Shown here in pieces: positions 10,455 through 22,870 of a stretch of 64,000 nucleotides of DNA. The position numbers and the translations under genes were made by a program. Positions within the stretch are counted from its first letter, which is position 1; every line of letters starts with the position of its first letter. The DNA is from Stenocarpella maydis. Lineage: Eukaryota; Ascomycota; Sordariomycetes; Diaporthales; Diaporthaceae. The stretch spans positions 1 to 64,000 of the forward strand of contig NQMI01000162.1 of the NCBI GenBank assembly GCA_002270565.1, in the 5' to 3' direction. The notes below the pieces were generated by a model, which did no database searches, was not told the origin of the DNA, and was given only the letters and a program-made list of their open reading frames with translations.

Positions 10455-12399
10455 GGCAGGGCAAGGCAAGGCAAGGAAGGCAAGGCAGGCAGGCAATGCG
10501 AGCAGGTCGTTCGTTGTTGATGGATCGGCCTATTTTTTTGCCCCCCGTCGACGATGTTGTCTCGTCGATGACCCTGCAACCTGGTTTCCGCAGGCTGTGG
10601 CTCGACTTTCGTGATTTGGTGCAGCAGGCCTGGCTCGACTCGACCAGACTCGACTCAGGTCCTGTGAACAACACCACACATGCAATGCAGCCCAGACGCG
10701 ACACCCGAAGAAGCTTGGGAGAGGCGTAGTGTTGTTTGTGGTGTGGATGGGGGACAGTTTTTGGCGGCCCCGATCTTTTGGCCCCTTTTCTCTGATAGGT
10801 TGGCTTCTTGCAGGAGTAAGCGCAGCCAATGCAGGTCAGTGACAGCAGGCCCGTCCAGGGTTCTTCTCGCTCTCTCTCTCTCTTTTTTTTCTTTCTGTCT
10901 CGCCTCCTTCGATTATTGAATTATTAGACACGACAAGACGACAAGGCTCTGTTTGTGGCTGCTCGTACACGCTGCAAAGGTGCTGTGCCAGACTGCAAAG
11001 GAGAGGAGGGTCGGAGCGGCGCGCGGGGTGAGTGGAAAGGAGTGGTGGGAAACGGGACGAGAGTGAGGTTCATGCAAGGTAGAGGCGATGAGGCACGCAG
11101 GGTTCGGGGGGGAACGAGAGACGGCGAAAGGGACGGGTCGACTGAGACAAACGCCGCTGATTGTCGTGGCGGGGGGAGGGGAGTAGTGAGAGGAGTAGGA
11201 GGAGGTGGTGGTGGTGGTGGGAGGAGGTAGTGGGAGGGTGAAATGGGATGCTGGGTTCCCACTGCAGGTGAACGAATGAGTACAAGAATGCAAGCGCAGA
11301 TGCACCAGCAAATGCCAAATGCGAAGAGGCGCCCAGGTGAAATGCGACTGGGGCCTGGCTGGGATCTCGGTCGACAAGCGAGAACGTGAAGGGAGAAGGC
11401 AGAGGCGCTGCCGGGTGCGTAATCTTAATTGACCCCGTCCGCGACCTCGATTGAATCAACACGCCAGCGTCTGCGTACCTACAGTGTGCAGTCCATCACC
11501 CATGCCTGGGCCCCGTCCCCGTCCTCGTTCCCCGTACCTTGATCCTGATTGCTGTTTACTTGCACGGAAATCGGCGGATGGGCCTCGCCCGAGCCACCAC
11601 GAACCTTGGCCACGATATCCAGTTCAATGCCTCGCGAAAAGTGTATGCGTTCATGGGTGTACAATGTACGTCCCGCCTGCTGGCAGCCCAGTCTGCCTCC
11701 CTCGCCGGCAGGCTAATGATAGCATCCCGCAAGTTCAATGTTATGGGATTGCCTGACAGGCTTGCTCCATCATCAGCATATATGTTCGCGCCCAAGGCTT
11801 TGACTCGCGGCCGTCGCAGCAGCAGCATAATTGAGTTAGCAAGATGGCAAGACGCGGGAACGGATGGGCAAGCCACGACCTTCCTTGCCGGTGCTTGGCC
11901 CCAGATGCGGGCTGGGGGATGCTTGAACGAGCCCAGCCTTGGGTAAATCATGACTTTATGCACCCTAACAGCAACACACATTCCAGACCGAGATGCTCGG
12001 GCATTCAAGCAAGGTACATTGTCGACTGTTGAGATAGCCTCAAAATGCCACGTGCTGCACAGTCAACCGCACCTGATACGCGAGTACCCAAGTACCGCAG
12101 GCAAAGAACTTGTATATGGTCGAAACACACACACCACAAAGTGCGACGCCCAGCCAACAGAAGCTTAAATGGTTTGTGTCCTATCCCACACATGAGAACA
12201 AGTCAGCCGCTCCACCCGATCGACGTGTCTCAGCTCTTTGGACGAGGGTAGCTCGCCACAGCAGACGTTGTCTGGTCACTGCCCTGGGTCGGTACAGCCA
12301 ACACAATGACGGATCTCCATAGTCAGTCTACCACTATGTATATACCGAGCACTCCGTACTGTGAACAGTTTGTATGATTCTTCCGGCCAAGATGCCGTA

Positions 12400-12400
<1 letters not shown>

Positions 12401-12430
<30 letters not shown>

Positions 12431-12431
12431 C
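12401..12431. repeat. (TGCC)n tetranucleotide microsatellite
   Basis: Seven perfect TGCC units plus a partial one. This is the same repeat family as the GGCA array at 10421, in the opposite orientation. Confidence 0.95.
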
Positions 12432-15020
12432 TTAATGATTCACCAACAATGCTCACCAGGAACCCTGCAGGAGATGAGCTTATTTAGAAGTGTGGTCTGT
12501 GGGGGCCCTCCGGGCTGGACCTATCGCAGGTTGTGCGGCCGGTAGTGTGACGCAGGTGTCTGTTGGTCTTGGTGAGTTTTGGAGGGGCGACACCGCAGTA
12601 GTGTCCTGCACGATGGAAGCCTCTTGCCCACCATGGAACCGACAAGAGCAGCGGGCAACAGGGACAGCCTCGAGATTCGCTTTCCACGAAGCTACCTCTC
12701 GTCGCAGCCGGCCATGACAAGGCGCGACCGCGGAGAAGTATAGGGCCTTGGGGGGACGGAATGCGACATGGCGAAACCTGGCCCCCGAGGTTCGCCCGGA
12801 TAGATATTCCATCTTGCTCGCCTGCCTGCAACACAACGATATCTACGTACATACCTACAGGCATACCTACAATGATCAGCAAGGCGGGTAATAAAGCTTG
12901 CCATGCACTCGCGCAGGCACTCGCACATGGCAAGCTACAGCAGGCAGGCAGCCCTGGCATCAGCATCACGAGGTAGTATAACAGGCTACAGCTTGACCGC
13001 CTCAGGGACGGGGGGAGGAGGGCGTTTCCGTCTGATGTCGAATCCATCGTTGTGGATGTCCACCCCGGGGTAGCGGGAGGGGGGAATCGGCGAGAACCAG
13101 TCGACTACCTGTCCTGGGCTCTGCTTGACTGCTGACTGCTGACACTGACGCTCTGCGTTTCCCCCACCGCGGCCAGGAATGCCCAGGTTCATGGCCTGAG
13201 TGGGGCCCACTTTATCCTTCGACGAGGCTTCTCGAAGGACAAAACAGGCTTGTGTCAGGCAGAGAGAGGGATATGCCCATTTCCCAGGCCCAATGCGAGA
13301 GAGGGATACGGAACGACTTGACTGTTTCGGGACGGACGCGGCTGAGGGACTGATTGGGTGAATGCTGTTTCTGTATGTGCTACCGTACTACGGGTATGTA
13401 TCGTGAGCAGGGCGGCAGGCCAGTAAGTACTGCCTGAGGATATGAGGACCTGGAAATGCGTACAGACACAGTACGTTACGGACAAGCGCTCATAGACAGG
13501 TTAATCATACTGCTAGGTGTGTGTGTGTGCAAGCAGGCTCTGACAGCTTGGGAGAGATGGGGAAAAAAGGCGGGCGCCCTCTCGTTCCTGAATTCCTAGC
13601 CCGCTGCACGAAGGGAGTCAGGGATCAGGGGAGTGGGGCGAGATGCACGCCAGCCCATCCTGCTCTGTGTGTGTGTGCGCGTGTCTGGTGTCTGTGTCGT
13701 GGGGCTTGGGTGACAGGAAACAGATGATGGGCCCCTCCACAGCAGCCAGCCCAGCCCAGGCAAACCCGGCCAGCCAGACAGCACATGCAGCCTGTCAGCC
13801 CAGCTGGCGAGCAGGGGAGGGGGAGAGACGACATTAGAGCCATCATTGTCATCTCTCAACACCTCATCGATCGGGTTTGGGTGAGATAATCATGGAAATC
13901 AAAACAAGTCCCTGGGCCCGCAGCCCGGCAGGCCTCTTGGTTTCATGAGTCGCCCGCCAAAAGGGGACCAGGGTGGTCTGTCTCCTCCCTCGTGCATGTC
14001 GCGCGTGTGTTTGTGTGTGTTCTGGCTTGTCGGAAAGAATGGCTGACACTTCCGCGAAAGACCCAACAGGAACCAAAGGGCGTGGGCGTGGGCGTTGGCA
14101 TTCATCCGGCCAGTCGTCTCGAGACAGAAACCCCACAACGTTAAACAACAAGACAGGGCAGAGGAGCCATGGTCTTGGTATCCAACCAATCGAACGTGCA
14201 GTGGCCCTTCTCTTTGGCAAGGAACTGGACCCCAAGTTTCAAACACAGCTCCTCTGCAGCCAAACGTCCTTGACGTTCAATCCCTATTGCCCAATTGCAC
14301 ACCAAGACAGCTTCACGTCTGTGTTCACCAGGCCGTTTCGTCCAGCGCATAAACCTTCATCCCCAGCCTCTGTTTCCACCATGACCAGAACCGCCCCAAA
14401 CTCTCTCTCTCCATCTTATCCGTCCTATCCGTCTCTGCGGCGCATGAATACAGGCGGCGACCCGACGAATACGCAACGCAATACAACGCACGCGCCACAA
14501 ACCACAGCCAAGACCCGAGGTCTTTGTGTGTGTACGTACACAAGTAGGCCAAGCAGCTCTGACACGGGCAGCAGGAGGACTCGTGTGCCGCGCATACGCA
14601 GAGAAGAAGGGGGTTAGATAGCCAGCTAGCAATAAGGGTTTTTTTTGGTGGGAGGGGGGGGGGGGGGTAATAGGTTTGAAGGTCGCAGACAAACCGACTC
14701 CCAACCCACCGCCCATCCTCCAAACCATCCGTAGAGTCCGGCTGGCCCATGAAGACCTCAACAATGACAAGACCATGGCGAGAAGCCCGGGACAATGCTT
14801 CTACGCACAGCAGAAGCGCCTCAGGTCAGACAAACCCGCTTCCTGGTACCGCGATTGGCGCCCGACGACCGGCGACCGGCGACGGCGCCAGAACCAACAA
14901 TGATCATGCCTCACTCATGTACTCAGTTTGTTATTGCGCATATCTGTTTATGCCATCTTCCCTGCATGTGGCCCGCCTCACTAACCACCCAGAAACCTTG
15001 AGAGGAGACGTCTCTCGTAG

Positions 15021-15023
15021 CGC

Positions 15024-15060
<37 letters not shown>

Positions 15061-15061
15061 T
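15021..15061. repeat. (GCG)n/(ACG)n trinucleotide array
   Basis: About nine GCG units followed directly by four ACG units. The array creates a poly-Ala/poly-Val run in one minus-strand frame, which is probably incidental. Confidence 0.9.
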
Positions 15062-16301
15062 CACCCCAGCCCCGTTTCCCCCTCCCGGAGTGCGTCTGTC
15101 TCGTCTGTACGCGTGTGCCTGTATATGCCCTTCCGCCTCGCCGCGGGACGGACGTCGTGCATTGAGGCCGGGAAATGGACGTGGCGTTCGGTGGCAGGGA
15201 TAGGCTTGACATCTTTCCCATCGCCACCAACTCGGTCCCGGCTTGTCTGAGTGACGGATATGCCGGCCGGTGGTAGTGGCTGCCCGACGACGCTTGGCTC
15301 GTATCTCTCTGGCCCATACCGCCTTTTATTCTTTCTTCCCCCCCCCTCCTACGGCCGTTCTCTTCACGCCCGCTGACCGCTCTGCTCTCCATGCGACATG
15401 TCCCTGTCGTCCATCCGCCTTGTCAGGCTCGCACGTTCTTGGTTGAGTTGAGTCACGAGGGCGCAGGATTTCACAGGCATACGGCCAGATCGCGCATTCC
15501 ACATCACATATCTCTGGACTATGGAAAAACGTCTAAGTACGAGCTAAAAGATCCCATTGGCCGTATTATTAGGGTTTTCGTGATGGTTTATACCGTCGCG
15601 CCGGTACAGTTTACACCCCGCAAGGTATCACCATGGACGCGGCTCGCCCGTTCATCTCAAGCAACCCAGCCCAGCCCACCCCGCGCATGTGACTTGTGCC
15701 TGCCTTTCCTTGTCTCAAAGGAACCCCCGCGCATGGCGTCGAGAACAGACACAACCTGAGGCGCGACCTGGCCACAGAATGACCCCTCCCTGGGACCTTT
15801 CAATCATGCCCCTCTCACCGACTTTATCGTAAGCAAAACGAACTTGCATGAGAGGTGCGCGGGCATGGTTCTTCCCTCGGATGATGTGCCCGGATCGCTG
15901 GGACGTCCCCCGTCCGGTCGCAGCGAGAGCGAAACCAGGTCCACCCGGACTTGGCCGACGGTTGATCTCCCGGTCACTCCGGCCGGACGGGGCTCGTAGG
16001 GGGCGGGGCGAGGGGGCCACTAACAGCCACTGAGGTCTGGCCGTTAATGCATCAAGTGAATCGACCGGGAGAGCATTAATGATATTCCACCATCAGGCCC
16101 ATTAGCCGCGTAATTTTCCGACTAGAACGTCATCCCGATTCTATGCCGATGCTTGTATTCAACATCGCTGGACCGTGCTGGCGACGACGGCCAAGCCGGG
16201 CCACAGGCTCTTCACTGCCGACCTGGAGGGATCGCGACGACATCGGTGGACCCCTGTCCCGCATTGGCCATGGGAGCGTACCGATCGCACGAGACCGCCC
16301 A

Positions 16302-17870
16302 TCATAGCTTGATCGAAATATTGTACGCGTCCAGGGCTACAGCCACGCCCGTCAGGACTGCACTGTACGCAACCAATATCCCCACGCTGGCGACCGGCCC
16401 GACATCCAGCGTTGGAACTGTCATGTTGACCAGTCCTGTCAGGAGGTTGGCAATGAGAAAGACCGCGAGGCCGTTGCGGTTGTACGCGCGCAGCACCCTG
16501 GGGGTGGCGATCTCATACGCCTCCTTCTCCGCCTGGGTGTCGGCCGCGTTGTAGAATGAAGGGAAGAACATCGTCTCGACGAGGCAACAGACCATGAGCT
16601 GGACCGTGTTGAAGGAAACCACCCCCAAGATATATGGGAGATTGGCCAGCCTGCGAGACACTGACAGTCCCGCCCCATAGTTGTAGTTCGTGGAAAAGAA
16701 GAACAGCAGCAGCCACACGAGACTCCGTACAGCCATCATCATGAGCAAGGTGGCTCTCTGAGTCGCCGCGCTGGATCCAGTACGGGTGATGTTCCGAGGG
16801 AGCACATACATCCCGGTGTCCTGGCCGGCCAGGAAGATGGCCAGGTACCCAAAGAAGCTGAATATCCCTTCTCGGTTCATGGACAGGAGGTCGACCCGCG
16901 GCGCAGCGAGGAGATAAGCCTTCAGGCCCGTGCTCTCCAGCAGGACCTGGTAACTGACTCCGAGGATGAGGGCGAGGGCAGCGTAGGACGGGACATACTT
17001 GAGCGCGGACTGAAACACAGCCACAAAGGGTGGCAAGAAGCCCAGCGTGAAGAAGAAGTTCCAGTGCACACCGTACTCGGTGACATGCTCGGCGTAGTCG
17101 AGGCCCTTGACGCTAAGCAGGCGAATGATACCAAGCACGAGGAGCGGTAGAGAATGGCGCATTGAGTACACAAGCCGCCGGAACAGAGGACTCCCGCGGC
17201 CTTCTGCGCGTTCTTTTAACACAGGCCTCGCCGCCACCACTCCGGCCGAGAAGACAAAGGCGCCAACGCCTATGTCCATGAGCGACGTGCCCCATGTCTC
17301 GACCTTGCCGAAGCGCCGGGGGAATATGCGAAAGTCGACCGCGAGGATGGCCAGGCACGTAATGACGAGCATAGACCCTCGGAAGACGGTCAGGAAGGGC
17401 TTTGTGGAGAGAACACCTGGGCCGGCCGCGGGATCCTTTGTCCTGCTAGCCTGTGCGATAGCCGGGATTCTAGGCCTTTTCCTCCTGGCCACGAGGTTCG
17501 GTGGGAGCGCGTAGACTAGCAGGGCGGGCGCGAGCAGCAGGACAATAAGGAGGATCGGGCTGTCGGAGTATAGCGTGATTGCAAGCAGGACGGCTCCGAC
17601 GTTGAGGAAGTAGTCGATGATGAAGCCGAAGACAGTGTAGGGCCTGAAGAAGGACTGGCGGCTCTGCAGCGCGGACCACACCAGGGCACCGACCTGACGG
17701 GCGAGGCGGAGTCTCAGCTGATTGCAGACGAGGGATTTTCGTCACAGGAGCGTAGATTGACTCACGGGTAAGACAGCCGTGACAGCCGCGATCTCGCTGA
17801 CTGGGCCTCCCGTCAGGTTGGACACGAAGTCCTCCTTGAGCTGTTTGTAACTGGCTGTCGAGTTAGACAT
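16302..17870 (-). CDS. gwt1: GPI-anchored wall transfer protein 1 (inositol acyltransferase)
   Basis: Exons are 17870-17766 and 17693-16302, with a 72-nt intron (GTGAGT..CAG, phase 0), giving about 498 residues, the usual GWT1 length. The protein is the ER enzyme (PIG-W/Gwt1) that acylates the inositol of GlcN-PI during GPI-anchor synthesis, and it is the known target of manogepix-type antifungals. The N terminus carries the family signature [20 protein letters not shown], interrupted by the intron before [16 protein letters not shown]. About twelve hydrophobic segments follow, together with the conserved [16 protein letters not shown] stretch (here [16 protein letters not shown]), [24 protein letters not shown] and the C-terminal [19 protein letters not shown]. 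The start ATG at 17870 (MSNSTASYK) fits other fungal GWT1 proteins. It is transcribed divergently from the gene at 18761. No defect is seen. Confidence 0.95.
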
Positions 17871-18760
17871 GCTGAATCCCGTTGCGTCTGAGGGCAGCAG
17901 CTCGCAACAAAGAAAAGACGAGGGGGGGGATGAGAGACAGGAAATCAAAGTCAGGACCAGGACACTCGGAAGCCGAAGGCTGGATGCATTGCGCTGGTAA
18001 CACGTCGCCAAAGAACCCAGTGAGGCCAGGCTGGCAAGGTAGGGAGAGTGTGGGTGACGGAGAGAGAAATGACAGCTCTGCGCCCTCAAGCTTGTCCTCA
18101 GCCTCGCTCGAGCAGGACCAGTCGTCGCAGGGGCTAGGGGTAGAATACGGGAGCGACCAACCAGAGCCGGGGGCGCTAACCCCACCCAAGCAGGCTCCAA
18201 ACCCCTGGCTTGGGACGTTGAGATTAGCTAGCTACATAGATACCTAATGGTGTATTATTTATTGCCTGCCATGTGCATGTACGTTTCTCTCCCAGGTAAT
18301 AAGGCACACCAGCACGCGGGCAAAGCGTTCGACAGACGACCCTTTGTTGCACAAAGTTTGGCAGTTTCATTGCGGCTCAGGTCGTGCGCACAAATCGAAA
18401 CATGGCTTGGACCATGCTGCTGGGAGCCCTTTGTCTGGCTTCGCCTCTGGCGCTGGGCCAGCGGTGCTTTGAGCCTACACTGCCTCTGCCTCCCGGTCGA
18501 AAGGGCTCCCAGGAGACCTGACCGAGGCGCCCTGCGAGAAAGGGAGAAAGAAGAGATAAAATTGGAACGATGGCCGTTACCTCTTGCGCCCAGGTCATCT
18601 CGTCATCTGTCCTGCACTTTCGTACGTCGTGTTACAAACGTCCAAGATCCTAGCCTGTTGTCACCAAACTTGCCTCGTTCCTCTCTAAGATTATACGACC
18701 GGAGCCTGGCCGTGCATCTCTTTCTCTCTTGCGTCCTTTTGAGCGCCCATCATCACCATC
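17871..18760. promoter_or_regulatory. Shared divergent promoter region
   Basis: About 890 bases separate the start codons of GWT1 (minus) and the BTB-like gene (plus). CT-rich sequence lies just upstream of the plus start (about 18715-18732), as often seen near fungal transcription starts. I could not assign specific factor sites. Short frames on both strands here have no recognisable product. Confidence 0.4.
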
Positions 18761-20058
18761 ATGGATGCCCAGAGTCGTGGCCGGCCCAGTCTCGAAATCA
18801 AAACGGGCTATGCAAAGCCTGGCGATGCTGGGCTGCGGTCAGCCTTCCGCAGGCATCGGAGCCCTCTACCGTCTGCAACGCCAATTACACCAAAGCCCCT
18901 CCCCAGTCCCATGCAGCCCTTGTCCCCTGGCTATGAAGTCATGAGGCAGCACGAGAGGGCTGTGGTGGAAAACCTCGACCCCCGGGGCGGATTGGGCCGG
19001 GCCCTCATTCCCACCGAGGAGCAGGTATCAGCAAGGGTCAATCTGATGGCAATGCAGAGTCCACCAATGCTGTCAAGGAAACCATTCCCTTCCCCCACGT
19101 CGCCCAATATAGCAGTGCCTGCCTCTCCGTCGGCGCAGAGGCGACAGAGCATGGCGCAGGAGGCCAGGTCGATACTCTTGTCGGGCATGTCTCCGTCGCA
19201 AGCCCAGGACGTGGGTGCCGTAGCCAGCAAGAAGCTGTCAACGCCGGGTTTCGAGGTTGTCCAGGGGCATCAGAGGCTGGCCATGGAGCCCCTTGATCCA
19301 GAGAGGCTCCATGCCTGGGGCCATGTGTATTTTGGCGATCATTCTAGGGCGGACGTCCTCGTGACGCCGACTGCCCTTCGCCGCCTGAGCGGGGCGGAGC
19401 AGCAGCCGGACAGCGCCGGATCGGACAACAACAGCTTCCCCGGGCGCATCGCCATCAGGGCGCGCGTACGGCCCAAGGGGAGGGAACGCCAACCGTTCCT
19501 GATTGAGCGCAGCTTGGACCTGAACGTGCTGAGGGCCATGGTGGCCTCGCCGGCGACGCCTGTGCGCTCACCGCGCCGTCAATCGGTAGCCCCTTTGTCC
19601 CCTGATAGCATCAGCTCTCCACGCCTGCCAACATCGCCCCTCGCACGGAGCCGGCGCCAGTCTACCATGACCTCGTCCAGTCCGCTGTCGTCCCGGGCCA
19701 GCCATCAGCAGAGGAGCGGCTCGAGGGAGGTGCCAATCCGTAAGTCCGCAACCGGCCATCTCTGGCCCCGCCGAGAGAGCCGCCCGCCCCATTGCTTTGC
19801 TTCATGTGCCGATCCTTGTCCTTCCTGTTCACGCTGTGCTAATCAGAAGTTGGTTCAGATCTCCCATATGCTCAGACCTACCTGCCGGCTTTGGCAGCTC
19901 TCATGCTCTCGGGCCATGTCAAGACAGGCGACACGATAGACCTGCCCATGCCGCATCCAGAAGCCTGGACACAGACGGTGGCCTACTCGTACACTGGCAG
20001 GGGTGAACTGACCGAAGCAATGAAGCAGAACATATTGCATCTGGGTGGGACGTTGTAA
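18761..20058 (+). CDS. Conserved fungal protein with BTB/POZ-like C-terminal tail
   Basis: Exons are 18761-19739 and 19847-20058 (107-nt intron, GTAAGT..CAG, phase 1), giving about 396 residues. The ATG is in good context (CACCATCATGG). Residues 1-180 are Pro/Ser-rich with repeated LSPGYEV/LSTPGFEV-type segments followed by LDP (residues about 46-70 and 164-186), apparently a degenerate internal duplication. Around residue 188 is HVYFGDHSRADVLVTP, and a Ser/Arg-rich linker leads to the C-terminal 70 residues: YLPALAALMLSGH, a TGDTIDLPMPHPEAW segment, YSYTGRGEL and NILHLGGTL. That tail resembles fungal proteins with a truncated BTB-type fold, as I recall them. Joining the second exon is what restores this conserved end. 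Function is unknown; a protein-protein interaction role is inferred only. Nothing suggests it is broken. Confidence 0.8.
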
Positions 20059-21937
20059 ATAAAGGGATCATTTCTTGACGTATGTAATGCTTGGGAAGAT
20101 GACAATGCGGATGGTCGATGAATTTTTCTTCTCCCTTCTTTCTTTCTTGTACATGTTTATACTTTTTGATAGTGCCGAATGTTTCCTTGGGCACTCTTGT
20201 TGGCAATTATATGGCCGCAACCCAAACCAAAGGACATGGAATGGGTGGAATCACAGTTCGAACCATACAGACTCATACCCAAACCCCCATTCGTTTGACT
20301 CATGCGACGGCCAACATGCACTAGCCGCAGAAAAGAGGAGGCCATAGGATAGGGATAATGCTAAGGTAATTAATAACATGTCAGAGGAAGTGATCCAGAG
20401 CATTCAGGTCGCTAAGGGGCTCTAGGGCCACACAATCCGGAGCAACACGACGCACGCGTTGCAGGGCGGGAGGTGCGCAGTGTACTCCGTACGTGGGCTG
20501 TTGTGGGATGTGTACGGAATACAGTAGCTCCTCCCCTGCTCGTCATGCAAGGGGGGGGAGCAAGGGGGCACATGGCGAAGGGAAGGGGCGGCCCGTCTGT
20601 GTCTGTATTTAGCATGTGGCTGGCTGTCATGGCCTGGGCATCTGTCCGTCACTCCCCGGACCATTCTAAACAAGCTTATTAGGTCAGGTCGAGTTAGACG
20701 ACATCTCATCAGATGATCTATTTTCAAGGCCGTTTTGGACTGCGGTCAATCAATCCGTCAACCAGTCAATGCGACTTGCCGCGTATGGCCTGGCCTCTTC
20801 TGCCCAACCGACCAACGAAACCCGACGAACAACACAGATCCCCTTGTCAGCCAGCCAGCCAGCCAGCCAAACTCATGGCATCGGGCACCAATGCTAATAA
20901 TACTGCGAGCTGCCCGGAGATCATCCGACATCAAAGTCGACGCTCGTTTTGGGCTCAAGTCCTGTGCTTGTTCTTGTCCCCGTCCTCGCATATCTTGTGT
21001 CTTGTCTGCTGTCTCGCCCGGTCCGGGACCCAACAAAGCAAGACCGGCCACCACCAGGCAAGACATTGCTTGCGGCCTCCAGCAAATAAGGTTTGGCTCG
21101 CGTCTCCCTTTAACACAAACAAACAACCCAGCCTGCATTCAGCTGCCGTGGGGCCGGCAAGGTGTCAGTGAGTCAGTTCCCTCCAAAAATATGACCCGGT
21201 GCCCACCCGTTCACGCAAAGGCCCGCACCGATAGGGCCCAGGCTTTTTTCCGATCGTAGCTATCCAAATCTCCTAATAAGGTGCTGATCGGCACTGACCA
21301 CGACGACAGATATTCTCTTACTTTCCATCCGCTCTCTTGACCCCGGCGTGCTGGCAAAGGTGCTGCTTGCCCAACACCTCCGAGGATAAGAGAATCTCGC
21401 TCTCGCAGCACGGCACGCCCTTCCACCAGCACCCAACCTTCATTTCTGGGACACACGATCCGAACAGTCCTTCTCACACGGAACGGTGGACACTGAGATC
21501 CTCCGTGGAAGAGGGAAGAATAATCTTTTGTTGATCCAATCGGCTGCCGGTTGGCTAAAAAAACTCCGGCTTCACCAACCGCCGCCCGCCACCGAAACGC
21601 AGGGCCCACAGCCTATCTCTGATACCTTGGCTGGAGCCACCCACCGGAACAGAGGTGCCTGCTACGACTATTCGACATCATCCAGGAGATTAGTGCCCAT
21701 CTCGCACCTCAATCAACAAGAATCCCTCGTCCATCGAAGCCTAGGGTCTCGTATGACCTCGTCGACAAGGGAGTCGTTCGAACTTTGAGGATTCCCGACC
21801 AAAAAAAAAAAAGATCCTTGATGAGAAGCAGCATCGACAATCTCCACAGCCATCGCGTACCAGCAGATTTTTTACTCGTGGTTTTATCCAGCTGACATAG
21901 GTCACTGACCGTTGAGCTGGGAAGCAGCACTGTCACC
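20059..21937. other. Intergenic region
   Basis: No supported gene. It contains exact TACTCCGTA at 20483, the related TACGGAATA at 20513, a CAGC tetranucleotide run at 20847-20869 and a 12-base A run at about 21800. Several short frames here overlap on both strands without family resemblance. Confidence 0.5.
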
Positions 21938-22870
21938 ATGGACGCTCAACCGATCATACTTCTCAATGGGTGGCCGGGAGTGGGTAAAGACACGATTGCG
22001 GAGACACTCAGCCTTCTGATCGGCGACAACAAGGCATCATTGCTGGATTGGGGCAAGGGTCGAGGCGAGAGCTTTCGGACCATACCAGACGACGACGAAG
22101 CGGCACAAAAGACTCAACGGGACGCATGCTTTGCCAATCAAGTCGAAGACCCATTGACACTCAGCAAGATGGTCATATGCACAGACTGTCTGCCAGACAC
22201 GCCATTAGGGAGACGGCTCGCTCAGGACTTTGAGTTTGTTGCGAAGAGGACTAACCGTCTGTTGATTCCAATCTACCTGGAGTGTCAGGTGGAAGAGAAT
22301 ATGCGGAGGTTACGGGAGGCCGAGAGAATGGGTAGCCTCAAGGACAAGAGTAAGTTTGGATTCTCGTCAAGTCTATGTCACGGCATCCCCCAGGCTTCCA
22401 GCAACTTCGTGCGACCCCTTGAAGTGCTTGGTTGAAAGGAGAAGTACTACGTTTCGAGGAATCGGCCATGCAGTGGGCGAGTCAGGACTGCAAAGTCGAA
22501 AGCCGACATACCCGTGGCGGTGACATGGCCATGGGGCCGCACGTCGAGTTAATCTCTACTGCGGAGATACCTCGGGAGCGGCCATCGTGATGACAGAGAC
22601 TGTTGCGTTCCACCTGCGGTTCCTAAATACTGACCAGTATCCTAAATAGTCCGGAGCCCTAACGAGGCCAAGACCGTGAGGTCCGACGGAGGGAGCCTAT
22701 TCGCCTTCAAGGCACGAGAAGGCCTGAGCATCAACATCACCAAGAAACTGCCACATGAAGCTGCCGTGGAGATACTGTCATACATCCGAGACGTGATCGA
22801 TCGCCGGAACGAGGAGCTGGTCAACGAGGAGACGACGCCATTGGAGGCAGCCGAGCCGGCGTGGGATTGA
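21938..22870 (+). CDS. Small P-loop NTPase/kinase-like protein
   Basis: The start ATG at 21938 (CACCATGG context) opens MDAQPIILLNGWPGVGKDT; the Walker A motif GWPGVGKDT is at residues 11-19. The region around 100-118 (RTNRLLIPIYLECQVEENMRR) is typical of the distal part of small P-loop kinases. The preferred model joins 21938-22349 to 22650-22870 through a 300-nt intron (GTAAGT..TAG, with branch-like CTGAC at about 22631), giving about 210 residues ending in INITKKLPHEAAVEILSYIRDVIDRRNEEL and AEPAWD. This C-terminal block matches the end of a fungal AAA/P-loop family I recall. Alternative: a 44-nt intron ending at 22393 leads quickly to TGA at 22420-22422, giving a truncated protein. Substrate is unknown. 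Confidence 0.72.

Larger units (their letters stand above)
9460..16301. other. Long intergenic region with microsatellites, no supported gene
   Basis: Both strands were examined and no frame shows a recognisable domain or consistent exon series. The part next to 9459 is presumably the kinase 5' UTR and promoter. Features are simple repeats (CTGTG, GGCA, TGCC and GCG arrays, listed separately), CT-rich tracts at about 10868-10890, a GGA/GGT-rich stretch at 11200-11228, and 14 consecutive G at 14654-14667. The motif CACTCCGTACT occurs at 12350. A 153-codon minus frame from an ATG at 15392 consists partly of the GCG repeat (poly-Ala/Val) and is not believed to be a gene. Confidence 0.5.
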
